Shown: positions 45,381 to 54,769 of the stretch, one piece after another
Layout: each line of letters begins with the position of its first letter
Numbering within the stretch: position 1 is the first letter of the stretch
Origin: Endobugula sp047636495
Lineage (GTDB): Bacteria; Pseudomonadota; Gammaproteobacteria; Pseudomonadales; Cellvibrionaceae
NCBI GenBank assembly: GCA_047636495.1
Contig: JBLILH010000008.1
Coordinates: 1-64,000, forward strand
Direction: 5' to 3'
Length of the DNA: 64,000 bases
Position numbers and translations under genes: made by a program
The notes under the pieces: model-generated
Database searches by the model: none
Told to the model about the DNA's origin: nothing
What the model saw: the letters and a program-made list of their open reading frames with translations, nothing else

Positions 45381-46610
45381 TTAAGAGCCGCCCTGAAACC
45401 AACGCTTTACTTGCTGAAAAACAGTTAGCTTACTTTCTTTGTAAACTGTACGGCCATTTTGATGACGCTTTTGTGCGTAATGTAATAAGCCAACACCTGT
45501 CGAATAAATAGGGTTGCTCACTATGTCCGACAAGCCTTTAACGTGCTGAGGCGAACCTAAGCGAACGGGCATATGAAATATTTCTTCAGCCAGTTCAACC
45601 ACACCTTCCATTTTTGACGTACCACCAGTGAGTACGATACCCGCTGCCATTAAGTCTTCGAAGCCACTTCGACGTAACTCGGCTTGAACCAATGTAAATA
45701 ATTCGTCATAACGCGGCTCAACCACTTCAGCAAGTGACTGGCGCGCCAACGCGCGCGCTGGACGCTCGCCAATACTAGGTACCTGTATCGTTTCATCGAC
45801 GCCGGTCAGCTTGGCTAGAGCACAGGCATATTTAATTTTAATATCTTCAGCGTGCAATGTAGGTGTACGTAATGCCATCGCTATGTCATTCGTCACCTGA
45901 TCGCCCGCAATAGGGATGACACCAGTATGGCGAATAGCACCGTCGATAAAAATAGCGATGTCTGTTGTGCCTCCACCAATGTCAACCATACAGACACCGA
46001 GTTCTTTTTCGTCTTCGGTCAGCACTGCATAACTTGACGCAAGCTGTTCTAAAATAATATCTTCGACATCCAAGCCACAACGACGAATGCATTTCTCGAT
46101 ATTTTGTGCAGCATTAACCGCGCAAGTAACCAGATGGACTTTTGCTTCCAATCTAACACCTGACATCCCTAAAGGTTCTTTGACGCCTTCTTGACTATCA
46201 ATCAAATATTCTTGAGGTAAAATATGTAGCACCTGCTGATCTGCAGGAATCGCGACCGCTTGTGCTGCGTCAATCACTCGATCGATATCTTGACTAAAGA
46301 CTTCACGATCTTTAATGGCGACGATGCCATGAGAGTTCATACTACTAATATGGCTACCCGCAATACCAGCATAAACTGAATTAATCTCACAACCCGCCAT
46401 CAGCTCGGCTTCTTCTATTGCCCGCTGAATAGACTGTACTGTCGACTCAATATTGACTACTACGCCTTTTTTTAGGCCAGTGGAACGATGAGAACCAATA
46501 CCGATAATTTCTAGCTCGCCACTACTGGTGAGTTCTCCGACAATGGCAACCACTTTAGATGTTCCAATATCCAAACCGACGATCAAATTATTTTCATTCT
46601 GTTGCGACAT
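45381..46610 (-). CDS. ftsA: Cell division actin-like ATPase FtsA
   Basis: Links FtsZ to the membrane. Actin-fold motifs: NLIVGLDIGTSKVVAIVGEL, CMVDIGGGTTDIAIF, and ILTGGTSKMEGV. The C-terminal amphipathic helix ends FQQVKRWFQGGS, as needed for membrane binding. I start at ATG 46610, four bases past the ftsQ stop, with AAGGGGG upstream; the frame is open to 46640, overlapping ftsQ. Confidence 0.97.
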   Translation of the reverse strand: MSQQNENNLIVGLDIGTSKVVAIVGELTSSGELEIIGIGSHRSTGLKKGVVVNIESTVQSIQRAIEEAELMAGCEINSVYAGIAGSHISSMNSHGIVAIKDREVFSQDIDRVIDAAQAVAIPADQQVLHILPQEYLIDSQEGVKEPLGMSGVRLEAKVHLVTCAVNAAQNIEKCIRRCGLDVEDIILEQLASSYAVLTEDEKELGVCMVDIGGGTTDIAIFIDGAIRHTGVIPIAGDQVTNDIAMALRTPTLHAEDIKIKYACALAKLTGVDETIQVPSIGERPARALARQSLAEVVEPRYDELFTLVQAELRRSGFEDLMAAGIVLTGGTSKMEGVVELAEEIFHMPVRLGSPQHVKGLSDIVSNPIYSTGVGLLHYAQKRHQNGRTVYKESKLTVFQQVKRWFQGGS

Positions 46611-46614
46611 TCCT

Positions 46615-47514
46615 CTACCCCCTTGCATACTGTTTTTCACCGACTAAACGCTGTCTTACCTTGAGATGAATTGCTGAACTATTTTTCACAACTTTTTCTA
46701 CACCATTAAGTGACGAGCGATCTAACACCGAATCCTTTATCTTCATCGCATCCCCGATCCATTTTACGGCTACTCCGTTGGTGTAACGCAAATCAATAGA
46801 AACTATTGGCATGCCTGCATCTAAAGTTTTTGATTGCAGAAGAGACGTGAAACGCTGTATTTTTTTGTGCATATCAACACGTCCTATAACTATTTCCCAA
46901 TGGTTTGAAAGTGCTAACCTCCATACTCCTCGATTATTTTTCTCTAATCGGCTAATGAACAGATTATAAGGTTGGAGTGTATTGGCGAGTAAAGAGTACT
47001 GCTGCATAATAACGTCTGAATCTTGCTTCTCTCCCATTAATGTAGATAAGTTAAGCAGGCCATTATCATTTTCTACAAAAATAATTTCTCCTCTCACATT
47101 AACAAAACCACTATTACCCCAACGCGCAATGGGTATTTGTTCGCGAACTATAATTTCCAGTTGATCGGGCCATCGACGACTAAGATCTACACCATCTATC
47201 CAAGGTATTGATTCAAGCGACTCTTTGATACGGCTAATGTTTTCACCAATAAAACTTCCACCCATCATAGTGCGAACAGTATGGGTCATCAGTTCTTGCG
47301 AGACATGATTAAACTCACTTTTCATCGTAATATTGGCAATGGGTCTATTTAAAAAATCTTGTGCCAACTGCATTCCATAAAAACCCGTCACACCTATTGT
47401 AAAAATACTCACGCTTGCCACTATAAATAAACGACATATATGCCACACTTTATTAAACGGAAAAAAATTAACTATTGTTTCTTTTTTATGCGTTCGTCGG
47501 TTTGTTTTAGTCAT
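46615..47514 (-). CDS. ftsQ: Cell division protein FtsQ
   Basis: A bitopic inner-membrane protein; a basic cytoplasmic tail, a helix around 27-50 (LFIVASVSIFTIGVTGFYG), a POTRA-like domain with LESIPWIDGVDLSRRWPDQLEIIVREQIPIARWG, then a beta domain. It recruits FtsB and FtsL. 299 residues, within the family range. It lies between ddl and ftsA; the stop and the ftsA start are four bases apart. Confidence 0.92.
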   Translation of the reverse strand: MTKTNRRTHKKETIVNFFPFNKVWHICRLFIVASVSIFTIGVTGFYGMQLAQDFLNRPIANITMKSEFNHVSQELMTHTVRTMMGGSFIGENISRIKESLESIPWIDGVDLSRRWPDQLEIIVREQIPIARWGNSGFVNVRGEIIFVENDNGLLNLSTLMGEKQDSDVIMQQYSLLANTLQPYNLFISRLEKNNRGVWRLALSNHWEIVIGRVDMHKKIQRFTSLLQSKTLDAGMPIVSIDLRYTNGVAVKWIGDAMKIKDSVLDRSSLNGVEKVVKNSSAIHLKVRQRLVGEKQYARG

Positions 47515-47518
47515 AATT

Positions 47519-48469
47519 CTATACTTTTTTATTGCTTGCTAACGGTTTAATGATTTCGCCAATTAATGCATCAAAAGAGTAGCCCGCAGCTTTTGCAGCC
47601 ATAGGCACTAAACTATGACTTGTCATACCTGGCACGGTATTAACTTCTAAAACATTAAATTTGCCATTCTCATCAACCATAATATCTACGCGACCCCAAC
47701 CTTCGCACTGCAAGCTATTAAACGCGGCTAAAGCCAACTCACTAATATCTTGTTCTTCTTGTTCACTCAAGCCACATGGACAAATATAACGTGTGTCGTT
47801 ATCGATATACTTGGCATCATAATCATAAAACACACGATCCGTTTCTAACTTAATGACGGGCAGCACCTCACCATTGATGATGGCCACCGTATACTCGTCA
47901 CCCCTCAATACCTTTTCAGCAAACACTGCGGTGTCGTATTGAGCAGCATGAACATAAGCTGCCTGCAATTCTTCTGCACTATAGGCAAGTCCCATACCGA
48001 TACTAGAGCCTTCGTGCGCAGGCTTAACCATGGCACTGCCACCCAAATATTTTATGGCTTCACTAAAATCTGTTTGGTTATTTAATACCACAAAAGGTGA
48101 TGTAGCGATGGCAACACCTAACCATAGCTGCTTGCTTAACACTTTATTCATCGCCAATGCAGACGACTGGGTGTCACTGCCTGTGTAAGGGATACCCATA
48201 ATGTCTAGTAGTGCTTGTAATCGACCATCTTCTCCAATGCCACCGTGTAGAACAATAACTGCTGCATTAATTTTAGCTTGAGAAATCTGCTCAACAACAT
48301 ACTTTCCTAGATCAATAGTAACCGCATCCACACCCATCGTTATTAATGCATTAAAAACTGCCTTGCCGCCTTCTAAAGAGACTTCTCGTTCGGCTGAAAC
48401 TCCTCCGAACAATACGCCAACACGGCCCATTTTTGAATAATTTTCTGTGGCAGTTTTTTTGTTTTTCAT
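47519..48469 (-). CDS. ddlB: D-alanine--D-alanine ligase
   Basis: Makes the D-Ala-D-Ala terminus of lipid II by an ATP-grasp mechanism. GVLFGGVSAEREVSLEGG at the start, VLHGGIGEDGRLQALLD, VKPAHEGSSIGMG, and VLEVNTVPGMTSHSLVP are all family marks. 316 residues. Located between murC and ftsQ, the DdlB position, and almost touches ftsQ. Confidence 0.96.
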   Translation of the reverse strand: MKNKKTATENYSKMGRVGVLFGGVSAEREVSLEGGKAVFNALITMGVDAVTIDLGKYVVEQISQAKINAAVIVLHGGIGEDGRLQALLDIMGIPYTGSDTQSSALAMNKVLSKQLWLGVAIATSPFVVLNNQTDFSEAIKYLGGSAMVKPAHEGSSIGMGLAYSAEELQAAYVHAAQYDTAVFAEKVLRGDEYTVAIINGEVLPVIKLETDRVFYDYDAKYIDNDTRYICPCGLSEQEEQDISELALAAFNSLQCEGWGRVDIMVDENGKFNVLEVNTVPGMTSHSLVPMAAKAAGYSFDALIGEIIKPLASNKKV

Positions 48470-48526
48470 TGTTTCTTTATGGCTCTATTATAGGATCAAT
48501 TTATTTTTACTAAAAAACCACACTGT

Positions 48527-49981
48527 TTATAACAATTTGCGCTTCGCTAACTCTGCGGCTAATCCGCCCACGTTACCAGCGCCTTGGGTCATGACAATAT
48601 CGTTGGGCATAACCACTTCTTTGACGATGGCGGGTACGCCTTCCACGCCTTCTACAAAAATCGGATCCACTTTCCCTCGGTTGCGAATACTCCGGCTTAG
48701 ATGGCGTCCGTCAGCGCCGACAATGAGTTCTTCTCCTGCTGAGTAAACATCTAAAAGAATGAGCACATCGACTTTTGATAATACGTCAATAAAATCTTCG
48801 TATAAGTCACGTGTACGGGAATAACGATGTGGCTGGTAGATCATCACTAATCGCCGGCCGGGCCATCCCGCTCTAACAGCTTGAATAGTCGCGTCAACTT
48901 CTCTCGGATGATGGCCATAATCGTCAACGAGCATCGCCGTACCACCACGCTCGATGTCAACACTATTAACATGAGTGACGGGGTACTCTCCATAAATCTG
49001 AAATCTGCGACCTACGCCTTCAAAACCTGATAGACCTCTTTGAATAGCGTCTATCGACACATTCTCATCAGTTGCAATTGCCACGGCGGCCAAAGCATTC
49101 AACACATTGTGGTTACCGGGCATATTTAAATTGATATCAATGTGTTTCACTTCACTAAACCGATGACTTTCGACACGAAAATGCGTCTGAGTTTTATTTT
49201 GGTCTACGGCGAACGCACGGTAATCATTGCCTTCATTAAAACCGTAAGTGATCACTTGACGAGAAATATATGGGAGTAACTCTTGTATCACTGGGTCATC
49301 ACCACACGCCACTAATAAACCGTAAAACGGTAAGTTGTGAATAAACTCAATAAAGGTTTTTTTCAGCCGTGAAAAATCACCCTCATAAGTATCCATATGA
49401 TCTGCATCAATATTGGTAATAACAGCCACCATCGGTTGCAGATGCAGAAATGAGGCATCACTTTCATCTGCTTCTGCTATCAAATAGTGACTGGTGCCCA
49501 GCTTGGCATTACTCCCAGTGCTGTTAACCAAGCCCCCAATCACAAATGTAGGGTCTAGACCTTCCGCAGCAAAAATAGAGGTAATCAAACTTGTCGTGGT
49601 GGTTTTACCATGCGTGCCTGCCACCGCAATACCATGTCTATAACGCATCAGCTCAGCCAACATTTCTGCCCGGCGAACCACAGGAATACGATGTGTGCGT
49701 GCACTAACAATTTCAGGATTGTCTTCGTCAACCGCACTCGAGTTAACAATCACATCAGCGCCGATAACGTTGTCCATACGATGTCCAATAAACACCTCGG
49801 CACCCATAGACTGCAAACGATCCACCACTGCGGAACCCCGCAGATCGGAACCCGAAATGGTGTAACCTTGATTTAATAATACCTCGGCGATACCACTCAT
49901 TCCTGCACCACCGATTCCAATAAAGTGAATGCGTTTAATACGGCGCATCTCTGGCACACAAAAATTAATGTTAGGTTGCAT
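48527..49981 (-). CDS. murC: UDP-N-acetylmuramate--L-alanine ligase MurC
   Basis: Adds L-Ala to UDP-MurNAc. The Mur-ligase motifs are IHFIGIGGAGMSGIAEVL at the start, the P-loop GTHGKTTTTSLI, LIAEADESDASF and MLVDDYGHHPREVDATI. 484 residues. Start ATG 49981 overlaps the end of murG by eleven bases, and GGAG lies upstream of it within murG. Confidence 0.97.
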   Translation of the reverse strand: MQPNINFCVPEMRRIKRIHFIGIGGAGMSGIAEVLLNQGYTISGSDLRGSAVVDRLQSMGAEVFIGHRMDNVIGADVIVNSSAVDEDNPEIVSARTHRIPVVRRAEMLAELMRYRHGIAVAGTHGKTTTTSLITSIFAAEGLDPTFVIGGLVNSTGSNAKLGTSHYLIAEADESDASFLHLQPMVAVITNIDADHMDTYEGDFSRLKKTFIEFIHNLPFYGLLVACGDDPVIQELLPYISRQVITYGFNEGNDYRAFAVDQNKTQTHFRVESHRFSEVKHIDINLNMPGNHNVLNALAAVAIATDENVSIDAIQRGLSGFEGVGRRFQIYGEYPVTHVNSVDIERGGTAMLVDDYGHHPREVDATIQAVRAGWPGRRLVMIYQPHRYSRTRDLYEDFIDVLSKVDVLILLDVYSAGEELIVGADGRHLSRSIRNRGKVDPIFVEGVEGVPAIVKEVVMPNDIVMTQGAGNVGGLAAELAKRKLL

Positions 49982-51104
49982 GTCTTATCTCCTTTGCTGA
50001 CGCGGTACAGAGCGCTTCACAATAAGCCACGACATGATCTGTCGCCTTAGGTAAAGCCAGGTGTTGTAATTCTATTTTCATATGTAATAATTTTTGATTA
50101 TCATTGACAAGTGTCATAAGGCATTCGCTTAGAGACTCATCAGTTAAATTTTTCTGTTCAACCAATAATGCTGCGTTGTTATTTACTAGCCACTTCGCAT
50201 TATGGTATTGATGATTATCAATCGCTGATGGCAATGGAATAAAAATAGCAGGAACACCTGCAATAGCCACTTCACTCACCGTTAATGCACCCGCTCGACA
50301 AATAATAACGTCAGCCCAAGCATATGCAGCCGCAACATCATCAATAAACTCATCTACTTTTGCCGCCACATTTAACGTCTTATAGTCTTCGTTAACACGA
50401 TTCTGCTTACCTTTTCCGGTTTGATGCCAAACATCTACCACTAACAATGCGCTGTCTTTGCGTGTTAATTTAGACGTAAGTGCAAATGCACTCGGCGCAA
50501 TATCATTAATGGCTTTAGCGCCTAAACTGCCCCCCATGACCAACACATGTAGTGTTTTTTTCGGAGCATCATTTGATTGCTTAGTATTATTTAAATCTGT
50601 AATTTCTGAGCGAATCGGATTACCCACGTGTATTCCATTGACTAAGGTGTTTGGAAAAGCCTCTAAGGTTTGATGCGATAGTTTGCTGAGTAACTTATTG
50701 GTGCTGCCTGCTATAGAATTTTGTTCGTGAATGATCAGTTTTTTGCCCAATAACCGAGCGGCAATACCACCCGGCGCAGCAACAAAACCACCAAACCCAA
50801 TAACCACGGTAGATCGTGTTTGGCGGATCACCTGTATCGCTTGAAAAATTGAGCGTATTAACAGCAATGGCACGATCATTTTTTGTAGCCAATTTTTTCC
50901 TCGAAAACCTTTTATCGTTATGGTGTGTAGTGGAATATTTTCAGCAGGCACAATAGCTGACTCCATGCCGTGTAACGTACCCAACCAAGACACTGTGGCA
51001 CCACGCTGGATTAATTTTTTAGCCACCGCCATCGCAGGAAAGATATGACCGCCGGTACCGCCCGCCATAATCAAATAACTACAGGGATGTACTGAACTAA
51101 CCAT
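49971..51104 (-). CDS. murG: Lipid II synthase MurG (UDP-GlcNAc transferase)
   Basis: Adds GlcNAc to lipid I on the cytoplasmic face of the inner membrane. Family marks: IMAGGTGGHIFPAMAVA, WLGTLHGMESAIVP, GFGGFVAAPGGIAARLL, HEQNSIAGSTNKLLS and, for UDP-GlcNAc binding, ICRAGALTVSEVAIAGVPAIFIPLP. 377 residues. It overlaps ftsW at its start (1 bp) and murC at its end (11 bp), typical tight coupling. Confidence 0.97.
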   Translation of the reverse strand: MVSSVHPCSYLIMAGGTGGHIFPAMAVAKKLIQRGATVSWLGTLHGMESAIVPAENIPLHTITIKGFRGKNWLQKMIVPLLLIRSIFQAIQVIRQTRSTVVIGFGGFVAAPGGIAARLLGKKLIIHEQNSIAGSTNKLLSKLSHQTLEAFPNTLVNGIHVGNPIRSEITDLNNTKQSNDAPKKTLHVLVMGGSLGAKAINDIAPSAFALTSKLTRKDSALLVVDVWHQTGKGKQNRVNEDYKTLNVAAKVDEFIDDVAAAYAWADVIICRAGALTVSEVAIAGVPAIFIPLPSAIDNHQYHNAKWLVNNNAALLVEQKNLTDESLSECLMTLVNDNQKLLHMKIELQHLALPKATDHVVAYCEALCTASAKEIRHAT

Positions 51105-52309
51105 TAAGCACCTCCCTTTTTACTGACAGTCTTGCTAACGGGTTTACTGACCACCGAGCAATCTAGGTCGTATTCGATACGCAGTACTAAGGCAATCAAT
51201 AAACAGGTGATAATCAAACTACTACCACCATAACTAATAAAAGGCAGTGTTAATCCTTTGGTCGGTAAAAAGCCAGATGCCACGCCGACATTAATAATCA
51301 CTTGCGTGGTTAATAATATAGCTACGCCAAATACCGCTAACGCGCTAAATACGTCATTGCGCAGCATAGCTTTTTTCGCAATGGCGAAAATTTTAACAAT
51401 CAATAGAAAGAAAACAGATAACAGACATATTCCACCGATAAAACCATATTCTTCTGCAAATATTGCAAACACAAAATCAGTATGCGCTTCCGGCAAATAC
51501 AATAATTTTTGAATACTATTCCCCATTCCTAGTCCAAACCACTCACCTCGGCCAAAGGCGATTAGCGACTGAGTTAATTGATAGCCACTATCAAATTGGT
51601 CTTCCCATGGATCTAAAAATGTAACTAAACGCTTCATACGATAAGGGGTAAAGAAGGCTAGTGCCGCTAAAATTCCCAAACCAGAAAACAACAATAAAAT
51701 ACATTGCCACAGCTTTGCACCTGCTAAAAACAACATGCCGCCTACCGTAATAGCCAGTACTACCGCACCACCAAAGTCAGGTTCTAATAACAACAACCAC
51801 ATCAATAATACGAGCATTAATAACGGCTTAAATAATTCTTTCCACTGAGTCTGCAGTACGTAGTGGCTATTGGATAAATAGCTGGCAAAAAAGATAACAC
51901 CACATAACTTCACCACTTCTGAAATCTGAATAGTGATCAGGCCTAGTTGCAGCCAACGCTGACTGCCATTCACACGTTTTCCTACGCCAGGAATTAATAC
52001 AATTAGTAAAAGAGCGCAAGCGATAAAAAATAATATCCAACCGTATTTTCTCCAGAAACTGGTTGGAACACTCACCATTCCTACACTTGCCACTAACGCA
52101 ATACATAAATATACCAGATGACGTTTGACAAAATACCAAGGGTCGTTGTAATTCACTGATGAATAGTCGATGGACGCCGAGGCAATAATGATGATGCCTA
52201 CAGAGATAAGAATCGCAACCAAGATTAAAATCGATTGATTCAATTTCACATTAGTATGCGGTGGAGAATACAGAGGCGATGATAACGATAACTGACGTAA
52301 GCTAATCAT
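51104..52309 (-). CDS. ftsW: Peptidoglycan glycosyltransferase FtsW
   Basis: A SEDS-family polymerase of the septal wall working with FtsI. Ten transmembrane helices are suggested; the SEDS landmarks LEPDFGGAVVLAI, AHTDFVFAIFAEEYGFIGG, and LPFISYGGSSL are present. 401 residues, with an N-terminal cytoplasmic tail of about 25. Overlaps murD by four bases and murG by one. Confidence 0.96.
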   Translation of the reverse strand: MISLRQLSLSSPLYSPPHTNVKLNQSILILVAILISVGIIIIASASIDYSSVNYNDPWYFVKRHLVYLCIALVASVGMVSVPTSFWRKYGWILFFIACALLLIVLIPGVGKRVNGSQRWLQLGLITIQISEVVKLCGVIFFASYLSNSHYVLQTQWKELFKPLLMLVLLMWLLLLEPDFGGAVVLAITVGGMLFLAGAKLWQCILLLFSGLGILAALAFFTPYRMKRLVTFLDPWEDQFDSGYQLTQSLIAFGRGEWFGLGMGNSIQKLLYLPEAHTDFVFAIFAEEYGFIGGICLLSVFFLLIVKIFAIAKKAMLRNDVFSALAVFGVAILLTTQVIINVGVASGFLPTKGLTLPFISYGGSSLIITCLLIALVLRIEYDLDCSVVSKPVSKTVSKKGGA

Positions 52310-53652
52310 ACCGCCAACGCCTTAACCGCATGCATAAATTGACGACCACGATCCTCAAAACCTGTAAACATATCAAAGCTAGCGCATGCCGGGGATAACA
52401 AGATTACATCACCGTTTTCTGCGTGCTGCATGGCCTTTTGAACGGCAGATACTAAAGAGTTTTGATATAGGCAGTTAACGCTATCACTGAGTACTGAGTA
52501 CAGCTTATCTGCATCACGACCTATCAATATAGTGAGTTTAACGCTACGAGTGGCTACTGTCAGCAGTGGCGAAAAGTCTGCGCCTTTACTCTCACCACCC
52601 GCCAGTAAAATAATATTTTTTTCTTCTGCAAAACCTTCTATTGCGGCTAAGGTTGCACCCACGTTGGTCGCTTTAGAGTCATTAATATACATTGCGCCAT
52701 TGAGGGTAGCTATGTATTCGCAACGATGCGGCAAACCTTTATACGATATTAATGCGGCAAGCATACACTGCATCTCAAAGCCTGCGGCCACACCTAAAGC
52801 CAACGCAGCCAGTGCATTAAGGTGGTTATGTCGGCCTTTTATAGTCAACGATTCAACCGCTACTAATGGCTTAAACTGATAACCGAGATAGACTGCGTCA
52901 CCCTGTTGAATAAAACCAAAGCTCTTCATATCTGAACTGTCATTACCGAAGCTGATAACCTTAGCCTCTTTCGATAATGGTGGGTGCGTTAGTGCATCTT
53001 GACGATTAATGACAACCGTTTGCGCATGGCGGTAGATACGTTGCTTAGCTTGATGATATTCGGCAATTGATTCGTAGCGATCCATATGATCATGACTCAC
53101 GTTCAAAATAGTCGCTGCGATAGGCTTAAGTGACGACGTACTTTCTAACTGAAAGCTAGATAACTCTAGTACAAATATATCTATATTCTGACGATCAAGT
53201 AAATCTAAAACAGGCACGCCTACATTACCGCCAACGGCAACAGACAGACCGCATGCTGCAGCCATCTCCCCCACCAAAGTAGTCACCGTAGATTTTGCAT
53301 TTGAACCAGTAATCGCTATAACGGGCTTGGTCACTGCTCGGGCAAACAACTCGACATCACCCACAACAGACACACCTGACGCGATAATCTCTTTCAATGC
53401 AGGCGTACGCAAACTTACCCCAGGGCTAATAACTACTTCACTGGCACGGCGCAAAAGTGCTTTATCTAATTCGCCTAAATATACATCAATCTCGCCAAAT
53501 TCTTGTTTAAATATTTCAATATTTGGCGGTGCCTCGCGTGAATCCATCATCACAAAACGTTGATTATTTTTTCGTAAAAAACGCGCAACCGACAGCCCGG
53601 TCATACCTAGACCAATGACGACTGTTAACTGTGAGGTTGCGATAAGATTCAT
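52306..53652 (-). CDS. murD: UDP-N-acetylmuramoyl-L-alanine--D-glutamate ligase MurD
   Basis: Adds D-Glu to UDP-MurNAc-Ala. GLGMTGLSVARFL near the start, the P-loop GSNAKSTVTTLV, VLELSSFQLESTSSL and YINDSKATNVGATLAAIEGF are family motifs. 448 residues, normal. Overlaps ftsW by four bases (ATGA) and follows mraY by 34 bp. Confidence 0.97.
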   Translation of the reverse strand: MNLIATSQLTVVIGLGMTGLSVARFLRKNNQRFVMMDSREAPPNIEIFKQEFGEIDVYLGELDKALLRRASEVVISPGVSLRTPALKEIIASGVSVVGDVELFARAVTKPVIAITGSNAKSTVTTLVGEMAAACGLSVAVGGNVGVPVLDLLDRQNIDIFVLELSSFQLESTSSLKPIAATILNVSHDHMDRYESIAEYHQAKQRIYRHAQTVVINRQDALTHPPLSKEAKVISFGNDSSDMKSFGFIQQGDAVYLGYQFKPLVAVESLTIKGRHNHLNALAALALGVAAGFEMQCMLAALISYKGLPHRCEYIATLNGAMYINDSKATNVGATLAAIEGFAEEKNIILLAGGESKGADFSPLLTVATRSVKLTILIGRDADKLYSVLSDSVNCLYQNSLVSAVQKAMQHAENGDVILLSPACASFDMFTGFEDRGRQFMHAVKALAV

Positions 53653-53686
53653 GTTATTTGTATTAACCTTGTATATTTAAATCTGC

Positions 53687-54769
53687 TTAACGTAATTTTA
53701 AGGTTGCCAAACCCAACAAAACCAACATCACTGTAATAATCCAAAAACGCACAATGACACGGGGTTCTGGCCACCCTTTTAATTCAAAATGATGATGAAT
53801 AGGCGCCATTTTAAATACCCGTTTACCCGTCAATTTGTAGGATGCCACTTGAATAATGACCGATAAAGTCTCCATCACAAATACGCCCCCCATAATAAAG
53901 AAGACTATTTCATGACGAATAATGACAGCTATCACCCCCAACGCCGCACCTAAGGCTAACGCACCCACGTCACCCATAAACACCTGTGCTGGATAAGTGT
54001 TGAACCATAAAAAACCCAAACCTGCGCCACCTAAGGCAGCACAAAAAACCAACAATTCACCTGCACCTGCAATATAGGGAATATGTAAATAGTCTGAAAA
54101 AGTCACATTTCCTGCTAAATAAGCAATGATACCTAAGGCACCTCCTACCATGACTGTTGGCATGATTGCCAAGCCATCCAAGCCGTCTGTTAAGTTAACG
54201 GCGTTGCTCGCACCCACTATTACAAAGTAAGTCAACACAATGTACCCTAACCCTAAATCAATACTGACACTTTTGAAAAAAGGAATGATGAGCTCTGTTT
54301 CTGCGGGGGTACTCGCATATTGATATAAGTAAATGGCTGCACCCAAACCAGCAACCGACTGCCAAAAATATTTCCATCGAGCGGGCAGACCGCGAGTATC
54401 TTTTTCAACCACTTTTCTGTAATCGTCAACAAAACCTACTGCGCCAAAAATACCAGTGACTATTAACACCACCCATACATAGCGATTATCTAAATCTGAC
54501 CATAGTAAGGCGCTCATAAAAATAGCAATCAAAATCAACGTCCCGCCCATGGTGGGCGTTCCGGCTTTAATTAAATGCGATTCTGGACCATCATCTCGAA
54601 TCACTTGCCCCACTTGCAAAATATTTAAACGTGATATCATCCACGGTCCAAAAATAAAGCTAATCATCAGCGCCGTTAAAACACCCAAAATTCCTCGTAA
54701 GGTAAGGTATTGAAAGACAGAAAAACCGCTGTAAAATTGCTCTAAATATTCAGCCAGCCATACTAGCAT
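53687..54769 (-). CDS. mraY: Phospho-N-acetylmuramoyl-pentapeptide transferase MraY
   Basis: Moves phospho-MurNAc-pentapeptide to undecaprenyl phosphate, making lipid I. Ten-helix membrane enzyme with the catalytic motifs GFVDDYRKVVEKDTRGL, NAVNLTDGLDGLAI and VFMGDVGALALG, and the His cluster PIHHHFELKGWPEPRVIVRFW. 360 residues, normal. Overlaps murF by seven bases. Confidence 0.98.
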   Translation of the reverse strand: MLVWLAEYLEQFYSGFSVFQYLTLRGILGVLTALMISFIFGPWMISRLNILQVGQVIRDDGPESHLIKAGTPTMGGTLILIAIFMSALLWSDLDNRYVWVVLIVTGIFGAVGFVDDYRKVVEKDTRGLPARWKYFWQSVAGLGAAIYLYQYASTPAETELIIPFFKSVSIDLGLGYIVLTYFVIVGASNAVNLTDGLDGLAIMPTVMVGGALGIIAYLAGNVTFSDYLHIPYIAGAGELLVFCAALGGAGLGFLWFNTYPAQVFMGDVGALALGAALGVIAVIIRHEIVFFIMGGVFVMETLSVIIQVASYKLTGKRVFKMAPIHHHFELKGWPEPRVIVRFWIITVMLVLLGLATLKLR